Positions 22,265 through 35,530 of a stretch of DNA of 64,000 nucleotides are shown in pieces (positions within the stretch are counted from its first letter, which is position 1; every line of letters begins with the position of its first letter). The notes below the pieces were generated by a model. That model worked only from the letters and a program-made list of their open reading frames with translations, was not told the DNA's origin and did no database searches. The translations under genes were made by a program, and so were the position numbers. Source of the stretch: Leptidea sinapis (lineage: Eukaryota; Arthropoda; Insecta; Lepidoptera; Pieridae); assembly GCF_905404315.1 (NCBI RefSeq), contig NC_066267.1, positions 8,198,501 to 8,262,500 of the forward strand, given 5' to 3'.

Positions 22265-23864
22265 GCAAACTCAACTCATGAAATGTATATAACATTTGCC
22301 TCGTAAAATATGCAAGAACGCCGACAGCTTTACGTAAATCTAAAACAACAAAAGCAAAACGCACTTCCCGCAGATAACGCGATCAAAGTTGGACTAACAA
22401 GTCACAATAGATAATCTGCAGGCCCGACTCCACAAATAGGCCTGCAATAAGTTGACACACCACAATGATGGCGACAGCTGACAACCCGCCTCACAAGGAA
22501 ACTAACAGGTTTTATGCCGGAAAAGCTCGCCATGATTACTCGTAAAGTTCATTTAACTATATTAAAACTAGTAGATATTATTATACCCGTAATTGTGTAT
22601 TTGTTTTATCTTATACGGAGTCGATAGAAATCATTTTGCGTGAAATCCGAGTTTAGTTTGTAAATCACAGCTATGATACAATTGAGGGCCAGTTTCACAA
22701 TCTATCATTTATAGTGATCGCGTTGATCTATCTGGTTGTATTGATTAATAAAAGTTTTAGTTTTAAGCAACATTTGTGACCTTGATAAAATAACTATAAA
22801 AACTATTGAAATATGTAACTCATTGTTGTGGGTAGGTTGTTTGCTGAGTATAAGTGTAAGGTGTTAAATTAATCTTTTGTTATGTACTTATTATTGATTT
22901 TCAATATTCCAACTGCACGTGCTCGAATTTACTTCTTAATACTCCATTTAAATATAGAGTTCGAAGAATCGTCCATTTGTCCGTCTGTTAATCAAACAAG
23001 TTGTATAAGAAGTCCACGTGCGGGACGTGTCTGTTAGCAAACACGACGGGTACAAGAGCGAGCCACTCGAGGCCTAATAGAAAAATCAACAAGTACCCTC
23101 TGTTTGTATTGAGCCACGCGATCAGATGTGGTGTGGGTGTGCACTGCCGATGTATTGTTGCTCTCCTAAGAGTATGAGCCTTCATTTAAGAGATGCTACC
23201 AATATTGACTGCCCAATCAAGAAATCAACAAGTAGACAAGAAGCCCCTGCGTCCCGTTATGCCATAGATTGGCGTGATTTTGGCGCGCGCGCAGGCACTT
23301 GTCAAAGCGTATTATTTTACGTGTATTAATAGATTGCTTATAATTATGATGATTTGAGTGAATGTATAAGAAAGCTATTGAAACAAGCTATGAGACCATG
23401 CATAATAAACCATCTTATTAACCAAATGAGAGTCAGAACTTGGTCAGGACGTAGTGTGCCATACGGCACTTCCGATATTCATGTATCTGAAAAAGTCTAG
23501 TTACATATGGAACTTCCCGATTTCAGAAGGGATAAAGATATATATATCAATAATCACAATCCCCCGACACACTCCTGACCAAAAGCACAATATATCCGGC
23601 AGATATACATGCACAGCTCGATAATTTTATATCATTGATATTGTCATGTCATTATGATATCAAACACGTATGATTATATTTTAACATGTTTTTAAAATCA
23701 TGTTATTTAATATATTTATATTTTATATAATCGCTAGTAAAATGCTCAATAAGTCTTGTGTTTATACTTATTACTTTTCATTCACTTTTGTTTGACTTAC
23801 TCGTGTAAGGCATTGAGTACTAGACGTTTAAGTATTTTTATTGAAGCTGTAAATTTTGATTTTT
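22265..23864. other. Non-coding DNA, about 1.6 kb
   Basis: The segment near 22690 starts GGGCCAGTTTCACAATCTAT, resembling a MITE end, but I found no partner end. The ORFs at 22988-23329 are unsupported. Confidence 0.4.
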
Positions 23865-24005
23865 AAGAGAGGGGAATGAGTTTCTTGCAACATCTTCTCA
23901 TATAAGCTCTCCGATGTGGTGGTAAATGTAAAAAGAAAAAGAAAACTCTTGACATTCAAGTAATTTCTTTGACCTACATGAATAAAGTGATTTTGATTTG
24001 ATTTC
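23865..24005 (+). mobile_element. LINE 3' UTR fragment
   Basis: Contains GAATGAGTTTCTTGCAACATC and ends CCTACATGAATAAAGTGATT then TTGATTTGATTT, the same terminus as at 10690-10748 and the reverse of the start of 870-1255. Confidence 0.6.
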
Positions 24006-24419
24006 GAAGAGCTATTTTATCTGAATTCAGCCACGAAGCCCGCATCATTATCATATTGAATTTTACCCTTAATTACAATACGGCTCTGAAGACTTTAACT
24101 TTTACGCATAATTTCAAGTTCTCAGCTAAAGTTTCTAGATAGAAGGACGTGGGCACCATTTGAAAACGCCTGATCAACTAAATCTTCTGTACTGAAATGT
24201 TAACAGGTAAAATGTTCTATATAAAACACTTAGCGCAAGGAAAATTTGATAAATCTCAAATCATTTAATTTTATTATTTTTACGTGTAGTATGTAGTTGG
24301 CCAATTCAGCCCCTAGATTAAATACAAATGCTCAACAGACGATATGCGCTTAGAAAAAAAAATCACAGAAAGCAAGTCGAATCACAGTCAACTACTCCGA
24401 TTACCAAACATTCCACCAA

Positions 24420-24600
24420 CGCGGTGTCCGTCCCACCTGTCTGTGTTTACCCGGGACCGGCCATAAGCAAACATCGACGTGTTTATGTTTGCCTAGTACC
24501 CAACCACCTGCGTCGACCTGCGTTCGGCAAAGACGGAGGGTTATGAACTTGGCATAACTACTTACGAGTTTATGTTTTCCTGATAACAAAACCTAACTTA
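24420..24600. repeat. Diverged tandem repeat, about three units
   Basis: The motif GTTTATGTTTGCCTAG / GTTTATGTTTTCCTGAT / GTGTTTACCCGGG recurs, each preceded by an ACGWG-type word. The minus-strand translation shows three GKHK/GKHR blocks. Unit length is irregular. Confidence 0.45.
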
Positions 24601-24869
24601 ACCTAGCTTAAATATTTATATATCTATTTATGTTGTTATTTTTTTACTTTATTGTAGATCTCACTTAAAATATTTTGCCTTTTCCAACAAATTAAAAATT
24701 TGTTTAATATCATGACGACGACAACGTTGATAAGTGATTTACACACCCCATAAAAATCATCTAACAGCAAACGTTAATATCAATAAGCAGTAGGTACTAT
24801 GAGTTATAATATATATAAGCAGTAAAAAGTTATAATCACAATTATCTAGTAAAAGTAATTTATTGTACT

Positions 24870-25475
24870 TCATTAGAAGTGTTAACATAGCGATCAAAAT
24901 ACCACTATCACTACATAAAATAAAACAAAGTCCACTACCACATCTGTCTGTATATCTGTCTGTTCGCGATAAACTCAAAACTACCACATCGATTTTAATG
25001 CCGTTTTCACCAATGGATAGCGTGGTTCTCGAGGAAGGTTTAAGTATGTATACCAGTTTAGATTTAGTATACATTTTTGTATATATAAACGATATTTGTT
25101 CGAGGTGTCGAGATAAAATAAACCGTCTGGGAGCTTTCAACGAAAACGCAGTCTAAACCCCTGGAGGTTTAAAGTATGGTGGGAATAAAATAAAGTATGG
25201 TGGAATTATGTACCTTATAAAGGTTTACAAGAAAGTCCGCGATGTCTCTTACGCATCACATTCTTCATCCATTTTAATACTTTAAAAAATTGCCAAACAT
25301 AAAGCGGTGATGAAAAAGTTGTTAATGCAAACAAAATATTAATCCTTATTATTTTATTACATAATAATAACTCATTAACATTGATTACATATTTAGGCCT
25401 TGACTGCATTATTCCCGAATACTTTCATAATTTTTATTCTATTGACACAACAGCGTATGTCGGGTCAGATAGTAT
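24870..25475 (+). mobile_element. Helitron-like non-autonomous element, copy 1
   Basis: Shares with 44830-45435 the blocks CTGTCTG, GATAAACTCAAAA, ACCAATGGAT, GTTCTCGAGGAAGGTTT, CGATATTTGTT and TCTGGGAGCTTTCAACGAAA. It ends ACAGCGTATGTCGGGTCAGA then TAGT. No TIRs; the end type suits Helitron/Helentron-derived elements (inference). Confidence 0.6.
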
Positions 25476-25769
25476 ATAATATTTCTTTATCAAACATCGC
25501 AGCAAAATCTCTTTTTCAAATGACAATTCGTACAAATACATAGAATTCCAAAATATTTCTATATTACTGTTATTGAAAAATAGCAATTATTTTACGGATA
25601 ATTTTTTTTAAATATCGCAATAAAACAAACTCTCCATATAAATTTATTGTTTCTATATTTTTGTTTGAGACTGGTAGGAATTTAACGACTAAGTAATAAA
25701 TTATTGCATCCTCATTGGTGCTTATCGCGTTGAAATATTCCGTTACATCCATACATTATAAATGTGAAT

Positions 25770-26160
25770 ATAAGTTTATTTCTAACGCTTTTACGCCGGA
25801 GCTACAGAACCAATTTTGATGAAATTCGGTAAAGCGGTAGACTACAGCTTGGGAAAGGAAAAATGTAGCCTATGTGGCTACATTTTATCCCATAAAAATC
25901 CATGATTCCCGCGGGATATGTGAAAAACTGAAATTCACGTCGATGAGTTATAACTATACCAATAGAAGGTTTAGTTTGCCAGAGCAATATCCTCGAAATA
26001 AGATTCATATAATATGTTGGGAACCGAAGCCAAAACGGGAACCGGAACTAGAATAGGACCCGAGATAAGCTTCAATTCCAAACTTACTTATTATTATTTA
26101 AATTCCTTTTTCTACACGGACGAAGTCGCAGGTATCTGCTGGTAAATACATATATATAGA
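25770..26160 (+). mobile_element. Helitron-like element, second type
   Basis: Begins around TTTCTAACGCTTTTACGCCG, contains ACCAATTTTGATGAAATTCG and GATTCCCGCGGGATATGTG, and ends ACACGGACGAAGTCGCAGG then TATCTGCTGGT. I know this as a common lepidopteran repeat with these exact landmarks; exact class uncertain. Confidence 0.55.
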
Positions 26161-26164
26161 GGTG

Positions 26165-28340
26165 ATAGAGAATCGTAAAATAATAATCTAAACAAGACAT
26201 CATAATATTTGTCCAAAAACAAGCTCCGAACGATTGTTATTGTCCACATCAAGAGGTCGAACAGGGGTCATCTGTGACCAGCCAATATTTGTCGAACGCA
26301 TACGAGGCTGGTACAAACCGGCCACCATAAGACTCCATACTTCACAACTTGTTAACAGTTAAACGTTTTAAGCAGGTGTTTTATTTGTCGTGTCAATATT
26401 TATTTACATTTGTGTTATGTTCCCTTGCACTACCAATTATGTATGTACAATTAAGAGGCTTTACTTAACTCCGAATACTGAAAACTGATAAACATACAAT
26501 TTTGTAATTACAATGAAAGTTATAACTGGCTAGTTTTATTAGAAATCAAATAGATATTCAGCTAACCATAATATCAGAAATCAAGTAATAAAGTATTATT
26601 ATACTTTACAGCTCTTTATAGTTATATTCTGTCCTAATTTAAATCGAAGCTTAATAACACGAATGATCAATGGTTTCCGTATGGATTCCATTAATATTAA
26701 GGGAATATTGTTATTTGTGAAAATATTAAACTATTTTTCCCAGTACCCAATACGTCAAAGAAAGTCAACGCGAGATGACCACACTAGATCACGTCGGGGT
26801 CGCCAATTTAGAATTGTTGTGTTGAGAGATGAGATAAACACTAACGCAGAACTAAATGTACTCTTTATTTAATAGATGTTTTACATACGACCGTTCGGCA
26901 CGGTTACTTGCGGGAGACCGACCACGCATACAATGTTCCATGAGTATATCAACCCCTACAAATGTATTATAATTAATTGAATATACTGTGTATATAAAAA
27001 GGGTAAAGCTATAATTTATATAGGATGTTTAGAATTTGGCAATAAATTTTTTGTTATGTTATATCTCAGCATATTAATACAATCCACCCGGACAAAAACA
27101 AGGCGAGCCTTATGCCTCAAACTTCGGTCGTACCGCGCTTTTGTCAGGACTAGCTTCAATATTTCGTCGTCGCATATAATTTGACACACACACAAAACAT
27201 TACATAGCTACAAAAATATAAAAAAAAAACAGTACAATTATTACTAAAACATATTTTACCAAGAATAAAAAGATAGCTTTCCCCAGATAGTATATAGCAG
27301 CAGTGTGTGTCAAAAGGGATGCTACTCAGGTTACCTGTGACATTTGGTCACAGTACTGATTTTCAGTAGCCGTTTCCGTTTGACGCTTCTCTCTCCCTCA
27401 AACTAAACTTAATATAATCATAATCCCACCAGAAAAGATATAAAAGCCAGCTTTTTCACATTTATTATAATAAATTCTGTAATTGCTCTAGCCTTTCTGA
27501 CTGTTTCTTTTTGCTTGTCCATTTGCCCCCTCTAATTCACATAACACACAGTTTTTACATAAAACAAGCCTGACTTTCAGCTTAATACTGCCGATATCCT
27601 CATGCCAAGTGCGAGTCTCGTAAGCGAATGTTTATGCTCCATCGGGTAAGAAATTATTATAACACAAAAAACTTTTAAACTTATTTTGTAAAAGACACAA
27701 CAGAGGGCGCTATAAAATAAAATATGGCATTCATAACAATGGTTATTAAGAAAACAATAGAGGGCGCAAAAACTGTGTAAAATATTTTCACAATTGTAAT
27801 TCACCGTATCTGTTTTTACAGTGGCAATAGTAATATTATTATATACTGTAAAAATTTCAGCTGTCTAACTATTGTTGTTTTTAATATATGGACAGACAAA
27901 TGAACAGACGGACAGCAAAGCCATAGTAATAGACTTGAGTTACCTTCGGGTACGATCCACACATTTGTTGTCCTTATTAAATTGAAAATATGAATGTAAA
28001 CTCTTATGTTTAAGATATAAACAGACACTTCAAAGTGCACAAATCCAGCCGGCAATTTACGCACAGGTTAGTGAAAGGTAATTTTGCAGGTAAAAGGCTC
28101 GTTGGAGAAGACAACAAAGAATACGGCGACCTTTTCATGCCAGTCAGGTAGATAGTTCTCTAACGGTTAGGTCGGAGTAATCCGCAATTAAAATTGAGAA
28201 CTTGACGTTCGCCGCACCGATCTGTAGGTCGCGACATGCCGTTTACATATTTACATACGAATGACGCGTGCATACGCTTAAAAGTAATGTTAAGTCTAAG
28301 GATGCCTTTAGAAGGTGGAACATAAGTTCTTACTTATATA
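26165..28340. other. Non-coding DNA, about 2.2 kb
   Basis: AGAGGGCGC occurs twice (27704 and 27761) about 57 bp apart. 27880-27960 (GACAGACAAATGAACAGACG) looks like part of a transposon, but no boundaries are visible. No exon recognised. Confidence 0.4.
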
Positions 28341-28344
28341 TTAT

Positions 28345-28585
28345 AGATAAGGGACGAAACGAGCAGGACGTTCAGCTGAAGGTAATTGATACGGTACTAC
28401 AATTGCGCTCGTCACCTTGAGACATAAGATATGAAGTCTCATTTGCCCAGTAATTTCATTAGCTACGGCGCCCTTTAGACCGAAACACAATAGTGTTTAC
28501 ACATTACTGCTTCACGGCAAAAGAAGGCGCCATTGTGGTACCCATAATCTTGCTGGCATCCTGTGCAGAGGAGCCTTCCACTGGT
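28345..28585 (-). mobile_element. Family S copy with internal deletion
   Basis: The segment between the TATCAATTACC block and the hairpin is deleted (GTAATTGATACGGTACTACA), removing both hairpin arms. Confidence 0.75.
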
Positions 28586-28589
28586 AAAT

Positions 28590-29450
28590 GCGTTAGTCGC
28601 CTCTTACGAGCCTGGGACTTCCCTATCCTTTTTTAGCTCCGGTAAAGCACAGGACAAAAATGAATTTAAAAAATTATATATGGTTGCAAATTCTAATTAT
28701 ATGATAAAAATAAATATAGTAGCATAAATATTTGTATAAAATGATATGAAACATCTTCAAAATATGATACTATAAACGAGATTTAAGAAATAATGTCATT
28801 TATATACGAGCAAACATTTGATTTTATCCATCCCGTTTTACGATATCCGTTACAAAATTTCCACAAACCATGATAAAACTGAAATTGTAATACAAAGTAT
28901 ACTTCAAAGACTATTCTCGTAAATACAATCGAAAACAATTCAACAAAATATGTAAGTATTGCTTCGACACGCACTTAACTCCACGAGTATATTTATTACA
29001 AGGGTTTATTGTAATTGGTGCGTTAACACAAGCAAGCGGACCGGCTAGAGGACTCGACCATCAGGTAGCCTTATCTCTTCCTTTAGTCCCTTGTTACAAA
29101 GTCCATTCTTTTGTTAATACGAAGACATCGATACAATCTATACAAAGTTGTCAAGTATTAGTACTGTTTTGTTTACCATGCAACATAATTGTAAATTATA
29201 ATAGTATATATATCATTGTAAAGTATAATATGTGAACTAAGGTTCGAACAAGATATAATATATAAGGTTAAGGTCAATCAAAGACATATTAAATATAATG
29301 TAGCAATATATATTATCATAAATTTTCCATAGTCTTTCGATATGTGAAGGGCTTAATGCAGCCTATAAAAATCAGTGTCAGAAGTGAAACTTCATCAAGA
29401 TTGGGTAAATAATATGAATTAGGGTATCATAATACATTTCCTTTATAATA
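28590..29450. other. AT-rich non-coding DNA
   Basis: No recognised element or gene. Confidence 0.45.
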
Positions 29451-29454
29451 TACT

Positions 29455-29820
29455 AGCTGACCCGACAGACGTTGTTCTGTAGATAGGAAAAATATACTGT
29501 TTTATAAGAACTTGCCAATAATATTTCAAACATCAAGAATTATTTCGTAAAAAATGCTCCCTGTTGTTATAATGAAGTTGTTTCACAGCGGAACTATCAA
29601 ACCGTGCGTCACTAAATTCTCTCATAGAAAAAATGTCCATGCAAAACAAATATTGAAAATAAAAATAATTATGGGTTCCAAATCTAAATAAAAACTATCC
29701 TATCTCTCAAGTTGGACCGAACTGCACTCCATGAAGTAATCGCCATTTAAATCCGTTCATTAGTTTAGGAGTCTATCGCGGACGTGTCACGTAATTTATA
29801 TATATTAAGATAAGATAAAG
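29455..29820 (+). mobile_element. Helitron-like element, third type
   Basis: Starts CTAGCTGACCCGACAGACGT, contains AAAAACTATCCTATCTCTCA and AAGTTGGACCGAACTGCAC, and ends CGTAATTTATATATATTAAG. A reversed fragment lies at 63240-63380. Confidence 0.6.
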
Positions 29821-30147
29821 CTATAATTGTGTATTATAGATACTAATATCTCTGGTATTTTAGCTCTTAATAATCGCGTTTCTTGCCCGAACGAGGGTTA
29901 CATTGCCGAGCGTTACAGCCCAATCCCATTGAATACCCACAAAATAGAGTGCCCATCGAGCCGGAAGAAGTTTTCACTTTAAGAACTCAATTACTATGTA
30001 AAAGGGGATAAGCTCATTTATCCACTCTCGATCGTTGGTGGGTACCGGCTTATTTTTTATTCCCGTAGGTATTTTTATGGGCTAAGGAAAGAACAGATGG
30101 TACACCTAGCGATATATGCTTTAATGATTAAGAGCACAAACTATCAC

Positions 30148-30240
30148 AAGGATCACCCGATGTTAAGTGATCACCACCACCCACATTCTGCTGCAACACC
30201 GAAATAATCACAGCAGCGCTGCCAGCGTACATCATAGTCC
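30148..30240 (-). mobile_element. Jockey/CR1-type LINE tail fragment
   Basis: TTAAGTGATCACCACCACCC and CTGCAACACC landmarks at reduced identity. Confidence 0.55.
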
Positions 30241-30274
30241 TGGCAGCACCCTGTGGCTTGTGATGTGGGTGTAT

Positions 30275-30294
30275 GTATATATATATATATATAT
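30275..30294. repeat. AT dinucleotide run
   Basis: Ten AT units. Confidence 0.9.
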
Positions 30295-30747
30295 GTAACA
30301 TAATATCAAAGGTCGTGAAGTTTCAATTGTACATTTATACCCTCCAGTTAGTTAAATATTGTTCGGATTAATCCACCATGAACAGAAACCGATGTTCATC
30401 CATCGAATATAACATAAACTATTCTCAATACAATCAGCATATTTTCAAAAGCAAGTTGACTGATTGCGGTGAATAACATTGGATGTAAATAAAAACATAA
30501 AATAAACTATTAAACTCATATTAAAACCAGTTTAGAAGTTAGGCCGGCAGTTTAAGAGCAGACTGAACAGATGTGCTTGTACGATAACTCGTATATAAAT
30601 TTATTGGAAACATCGGTAAGAATAAATATAATTGAATAACCATACTAATAAACGTGAAAAGTGTTTGGCTGTTTGAAACTCTCTCACAGTTCTCTTCATA
30701 CTATCAATATCATCTTGCCCAAAACAAAGATAACATGATTAGTTTTG

Positions 30748-30990
30748 CAGCACATCATCATCATCGTCAGCCGAAAGACGTCCACGGCTGGACAAAGGCC
30801 TCCCCCAAGGGCTGCGCTGCCCTCATCCAACGTATTCCGGCGTTCCTGACCAGATCGTAGGTTCATCTCGAGGGGGGCCTGCCAAAACTGCGGCTTTACT
30901 GCTCCAACGGCCATCTGTCCATCGAACTATGTGCTCTGTGCTTAAACTCGAAATGCGTCTTTAAAGATTCCTCACATTCGTTCGAGCGAC
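30748..30990 (-). pseudogene. RTE LINE 3' end
   Basis: The minus strand reads RWTDGRWSSKA, then after frameshifts EAFVQPWTSFG and TGA (30767-30769), followed by a TGATGATGATG tail. This is the RTE C-terminus and simple-repeat tail. It explains the plus-strand phrase GACGTCCACGGCTGGACAAA, which is the complement of that coding end. Confidence 0.8.
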
Positions 30991-31339
30991 TCATCGGAGC
31001 GTACTTTAAATGTCAGAGGTGACCAGCCTTCGGCCGATGAATCAACATTAGCATGCGCGACCCGCGTCCCACGACCTCCTTCACCCTGCCACTGACCTTA
31101 ACCCAGACCCCAACCTTGACGATGCCGCATCCAACAGATAAACGAATAATTTATGTACCAATTTCGAATTTAACGCGATTCAGCGGAAAAAAATGTTGAC
31201 AATTTATGCAAATTATTCTAGACGTATACAGATAAGCAAAGCAGCGATGAGTATGTTAACCAGAAGACTAGCAACACAGTGAAATATAAATTTCCACTAG
31301 GACTTTTGTATTCTCTATATTTGTACTGAACAAAAGAAG

Positions 31340-31640
31340 ATCGAGGCTTCCAAATGTGGCGTTGCAAGAGAATCTTGCAGATACCAGGGACTGCAAAACG
31401 ACTCGACCAGAGTATTGACTTATGTTGCCGCGGGGAAGATTGAGGGTGAAAGATCAACGGAGGTGATCACCAACCCGTTGTTCCAACCAAATGCAGGCCG
31501 AAATGGGACTCAATATTCCAAATAACATTAAGGTTCGCAAGCAAGCGGCAGAATGATGTGGAGGCACCTTGTGGAAAAATCAGAGACGGCCTTTGAGGAC
31601 ATGCACGACCTCCATTGATGAAGTATTCGAAGAAGAATCA
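31340..31640 (+). pseudogene. Reverse transcriptase C-terminal fragment of another LINE
   Basis: The plus strand reads FQMWRCKRILQIPGTAKRLD then QSID, and after a deletion and frameshifts RHLVEKSETAFEDMHDL and a stop. This matches the usual C-terminus of endonuclease-reverse transcriptases (MWxxRRxLxIPWTAxRTNxSI then WRxLVEK). The middle GRPxxRW segment is missing. Confidence 0.7.
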
Positions 31641-31649
31641 ACTTGATTT

Positions 31650-32685
31650 ACCAAAAATTTAAGAAGGCCTTTCAGGGAAACCCTCATCATCTTCATTAAT
31701 GAAGCACACGTAGAGAAAGTAACATGAGGCACTTAGGTTGTTAGTTAATCTTATATGTTGTGGTCAGTGTAGATTAAAACAGCAAACAGTTTGATTCGAT
31801 CTTTTGACTCGATGATGAGGTAGATGCCCACAATAGTCTTAAAAAACTGCTTCATCAAATTATTAAATAATCAATGCAATTGAAATCCACACTTCTAATA
31901 CAGATTATCTTTTATTAAAAAGATGATGATACAAATTAAGTTTAGAGACAACATTTTGAAATAAATAAATTGATTGAATTATTTATACTGGAGTTATCTT
32001 GATTTACTTGTGACTTAAATGTGTGTAAAATTTAGACAAGTTATTAAATTTTACACTAAATTCAAATTTGAGCATTCATGCATATTCATCCCATTATAAT
32101 AAATAAGCTACGGAATGTAACCTACTAAAAATGCAAACTCATGCGTTATTAGCAATTATCAATAATAAGTAACTCCGCGTCTAAGAACCCCTACGCCGTA
32201 AAAACTAAAATCTCCGTCGCATGCACATTATTGACATTTCAATTTCTCACATTGTCTACGGCACAAAGCACCGTGAACATGGCTCAAAGGATACGCACTC
32301 CGACACTAAGCCCCTACCCCACACAATCGTGACCGTTTGGCCATTGTGGCTATTTCCTGCCTTTTAGAAAAACTACACCAACCTACAGGTCAGGTTTACC
32401 TGAATTTTTTACACGGCCTTTCCAAGAATTGCAAGAACATTATTTTTTGCATTCTTTGAGTAATCATCCCTTAGACAAATGTAATAGAGTTTAGTTTTGA
32501 AACAGTCAAGGCTCGGTACCAACATGTTAAAACCTGTACAGAGGTGAAATTAGAGAAATAAGGGTAGGATATCTGTCAAAAAAGTGGTTCATTGTATTGC
32601 AATTGTGGGAAGTACATTTTGTAAATAATTAAACAAGACTTAAAAACAGACTGTTAAACTATGTAGCAAAGTTTATACATATTAT
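31650..32685. other. Non-coding DNA
   Basis: 32190-32370 is a GC-richer patch without an ORF. Nothing else recognised. Confidence 0.4.
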
Positions 32686-32689
32686 TATT

Positions 32690-32866
32690 TATCTCTGTCT
32701 GTTTCCGAGTCATGGATGTTTATTTGTGTATAAGTATATTTAAGTAAGTATATTGTATTAAATAATATATCGTTGTCTTGTACTCATACTTGTATATCAT
32801 AGACTATGCCTAGTTTGGGGCAAGATATTTTATGTAAAAGTGTATCAATAATATTATTATTATAGA
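32690..32866 (+). mobile_element. tRNA-headed SINE, 3' part only
   Basis: Body landmarks GTTTCCGAGTCATGGATGTT, AAGTAAGTATATTGTATTAA and TTTGGGGCAAGAT, ending in an ATTATTATTATT tail. Matches the reverse of 55640-55800. Confidence 0.75.
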
Positions 32867-32869
32867 ATT

Positions 32870-35080
32870 ACTATTTGCTATTATAATATATATACATGAT
32901 GTATTCAAATAAAAAGTTTTATTCAGCGAGTTAGATGACAAGTTATTAGGTTTATGTCATAATTTGACACGAACAAAGAATAATTTTTAGGCCAGAATTC
33001 TGTGAAATATAAAAAATTTCGCCGCCTTGTTAATAAATTGGATTTGATTCGATCAACTTCGATATGGAACTCAAAGACATCATAATGACTTTTCAACTCA
33101 CATTTCAGAATACAATAATACACGTGTCTTGCGATTTTTAAAATAATTGTAAATAACTTTTATGTGGTAAAGATTACTATAACACAAATTACTTTGGAAA
33201 TTAAGGAACCGCCCCCAGAACTATTCAATAAGTAAATTAAATTGTAGTACAATTTTATTTTAAAAAGAGAGGTCTGTTGCGTTACCTGCGTCCATTTTCA
33301 GATCTGAAGCCTATTTTTTCGAATGGGTGGTAAATTTTAATAAAGTGATTATAAAATTTTATTCATACAAAGAGTATTTGAAAACCAGTTAATAGACAGT
33401 AAGATAAACAATAATCAACAAGAAATATTCACTCGATTCATGACTAATAATAGACAGTAGTTTTTTTTATATTTCTTTTATTCCCTGCTTAAATGTATCC
33501 CCGAATAAGCCCTCCACCTATAAGCCTCTGCTGTTAATCCGTCGCTTTTAAGTTACCGACTTAAAATTTACGACCAAGTAAGCACTTGTTAAACTTAATC
33601 CCCTAACCTCACGAATAGAGAAATGTTTAATTGATTTTCAAAGAAATATGTCAATGTCGTTAAGTAATATTTCACTATATTTACTTTTGTTATCATTTTT
33701 AGAAGTCCTTAGAGGCTTTTGAGAGGTTCAAAATGATAGCATCCGGATTGGTACTTTGCTGAGATTTTGAAAAACATTTATTTTCTACGTCTGGTGTTTT
33801 AATTGTATCGGAACATTTACCTATTGTACAATTTTATCTACATTTTGATTTGATGTATCAAATATAAAAAAAAACGAAAATTGTTTAAAAAATAATCGAT
33901 CCATTTATTTAAATCAGTACCTATTGGTTCTACACAGGTTTCACAGTCTAAAACAATAAAATAGTCATACCTTGTATAAACTTATAAAGGTACAATTCAT
34001 TATAAATCAAAACTAAGCATTTCTTTACAGTGCTGCTTGGGTTAGATACATTAAGTCAATACTTTATAATAAATAAATCTACATATTTGAATTAAATTTG
34101 ACCCCACATAACTTTAACTTCCTGGTTACTATATAACAATGAATATAGGTAGTGCATCATTATAAGGGTAAGGTAAATGTTGTATATTTATGAGTTAATA
34201 ATTGACCGATTACCTGATATCAAGTTCGCCATCTAAGGATCATAAGGCAGCTTTCAGTTGTTGCAAGGTGTTGGTGCATCGAATGATCAAAGTAATGATA
34301 TATACCTACTGTAATTTAATTTTTAATTCTTATTGTTACTTCAAATCAAGTTATATTTTTTAATTTTCGATATGAAATTCAAAAGTCAGCTGAAAGTTTT
34401 TTCGCCGTCGGAGTTTACGAAAGTCAATCATATCAGCGAGATCAGTATCAACGTCAAAATATAAATAATATTTAATTGATTATAGCATTTTAAATAAAAG
34501 AATTTCAATAAAATACGTGAAAATGATATAAAAACTTGATTCGAAAATTATTATATCACTTTTGACAGTTCCATACAAAAGACTTCAACGCGTTTTGTAT
34601 TTTATTAAAGATCAGTTTATCATGGTTTCTGTTGGCATTATTAATAAATATCCTATTATTATAGATGATATTTATAACAATATCAAGTATTACTAAGACT
34701 GTAAATAAATACAATAATATTACTTATATACAGTAAAGATAACGATAATAAAATATGAAGTAAAATTTGAAGCACTATATTCATAACATGGTGATACAAA
34801 TTAACAAATAAAATATTTAACTTATATTTACAACTCACGTTCGTCTATATCTTCGTCATAATCTGAAAAGCATCGTTCATCTTTTAGCTGCTGATTTTCA
34901 GGCTGATAGAAGCGTTCCGACTTGATATACATTTTGAGATACATAACACACAGATATTATTAAAAACTGCAATATTGTCGTTTATCCTTCCGCAGCGCCC
35001 TACGGCATCGATTCCAAAGTCACTTTATTCACAAAAAACATACAATATCACAAGTTTATTTTAAAATTGTAATAAAAACG
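32870..35080. other. AT-rich non-coding DNA, about 2.2 kb
   Basis: No gene or recognised element. CCATACAAAAGACTTCAACG (near 34572) resembles CCATACAAAAGATCTCAACG at 13132, a short shared motif of unknown meaning. Confidence 0.45.
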
Positions 35081-35082
35081 GC

Positions 35083-35270
35083 CCGAGGCAAAAGGTTACA
35101 ACCGAGGTCAATATTGAGAGCACGGCTTGGCTAGCGAGTACTGTGCGGCTGTGCTTGTAACACACGCGCGGCTGGCTCGACTTGCGCCCGCGCACTGCCC
35201 CGACCGCCGACCTCCAAGGCTTCGCTTTATCACAGCGCCAGGTAGCGCTAACGGCGAACAGATTCACATT
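35083..35270. other. GC-rich island with opposing ORFs
   Basis: Strongly GC- and CpG-rich against AT-rich flanks. Open frames exist on both strands (35127-35408 plus, 35061-35267 minus), so coding strand and coding status are unclear. It could be an exon, a promoter-associated element or a transposon piece. Confidence 0.3.
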
Positions 35271-35530
35271 TTGTTTGGCCTCATCTTAGGTGCACCAAGT
35301 AAACACGTGGTGTTTAAGGGGTGTGTTCTTTTATCATTAGAACAAACAAATCTAAGCAACAACAAGTTAACTACTTACTTGAAATTTAAATCAATACTTT
35401 GGAATTGAATAATAAGCATAATAGTAATACAACTTTTACTGTCATGGAAAATTTATAGTATCAATATTATTTATATATGAGTGATGTAGCATTTAGATTT
35501 CCGTGTTATTTTTTAATTTGCTGCAATATA

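Noticed and set aside
22690..22720. MITE starting GGGCCAGTTTCACAATC
   Set aside because: No matching inverted end found within 1 kb.
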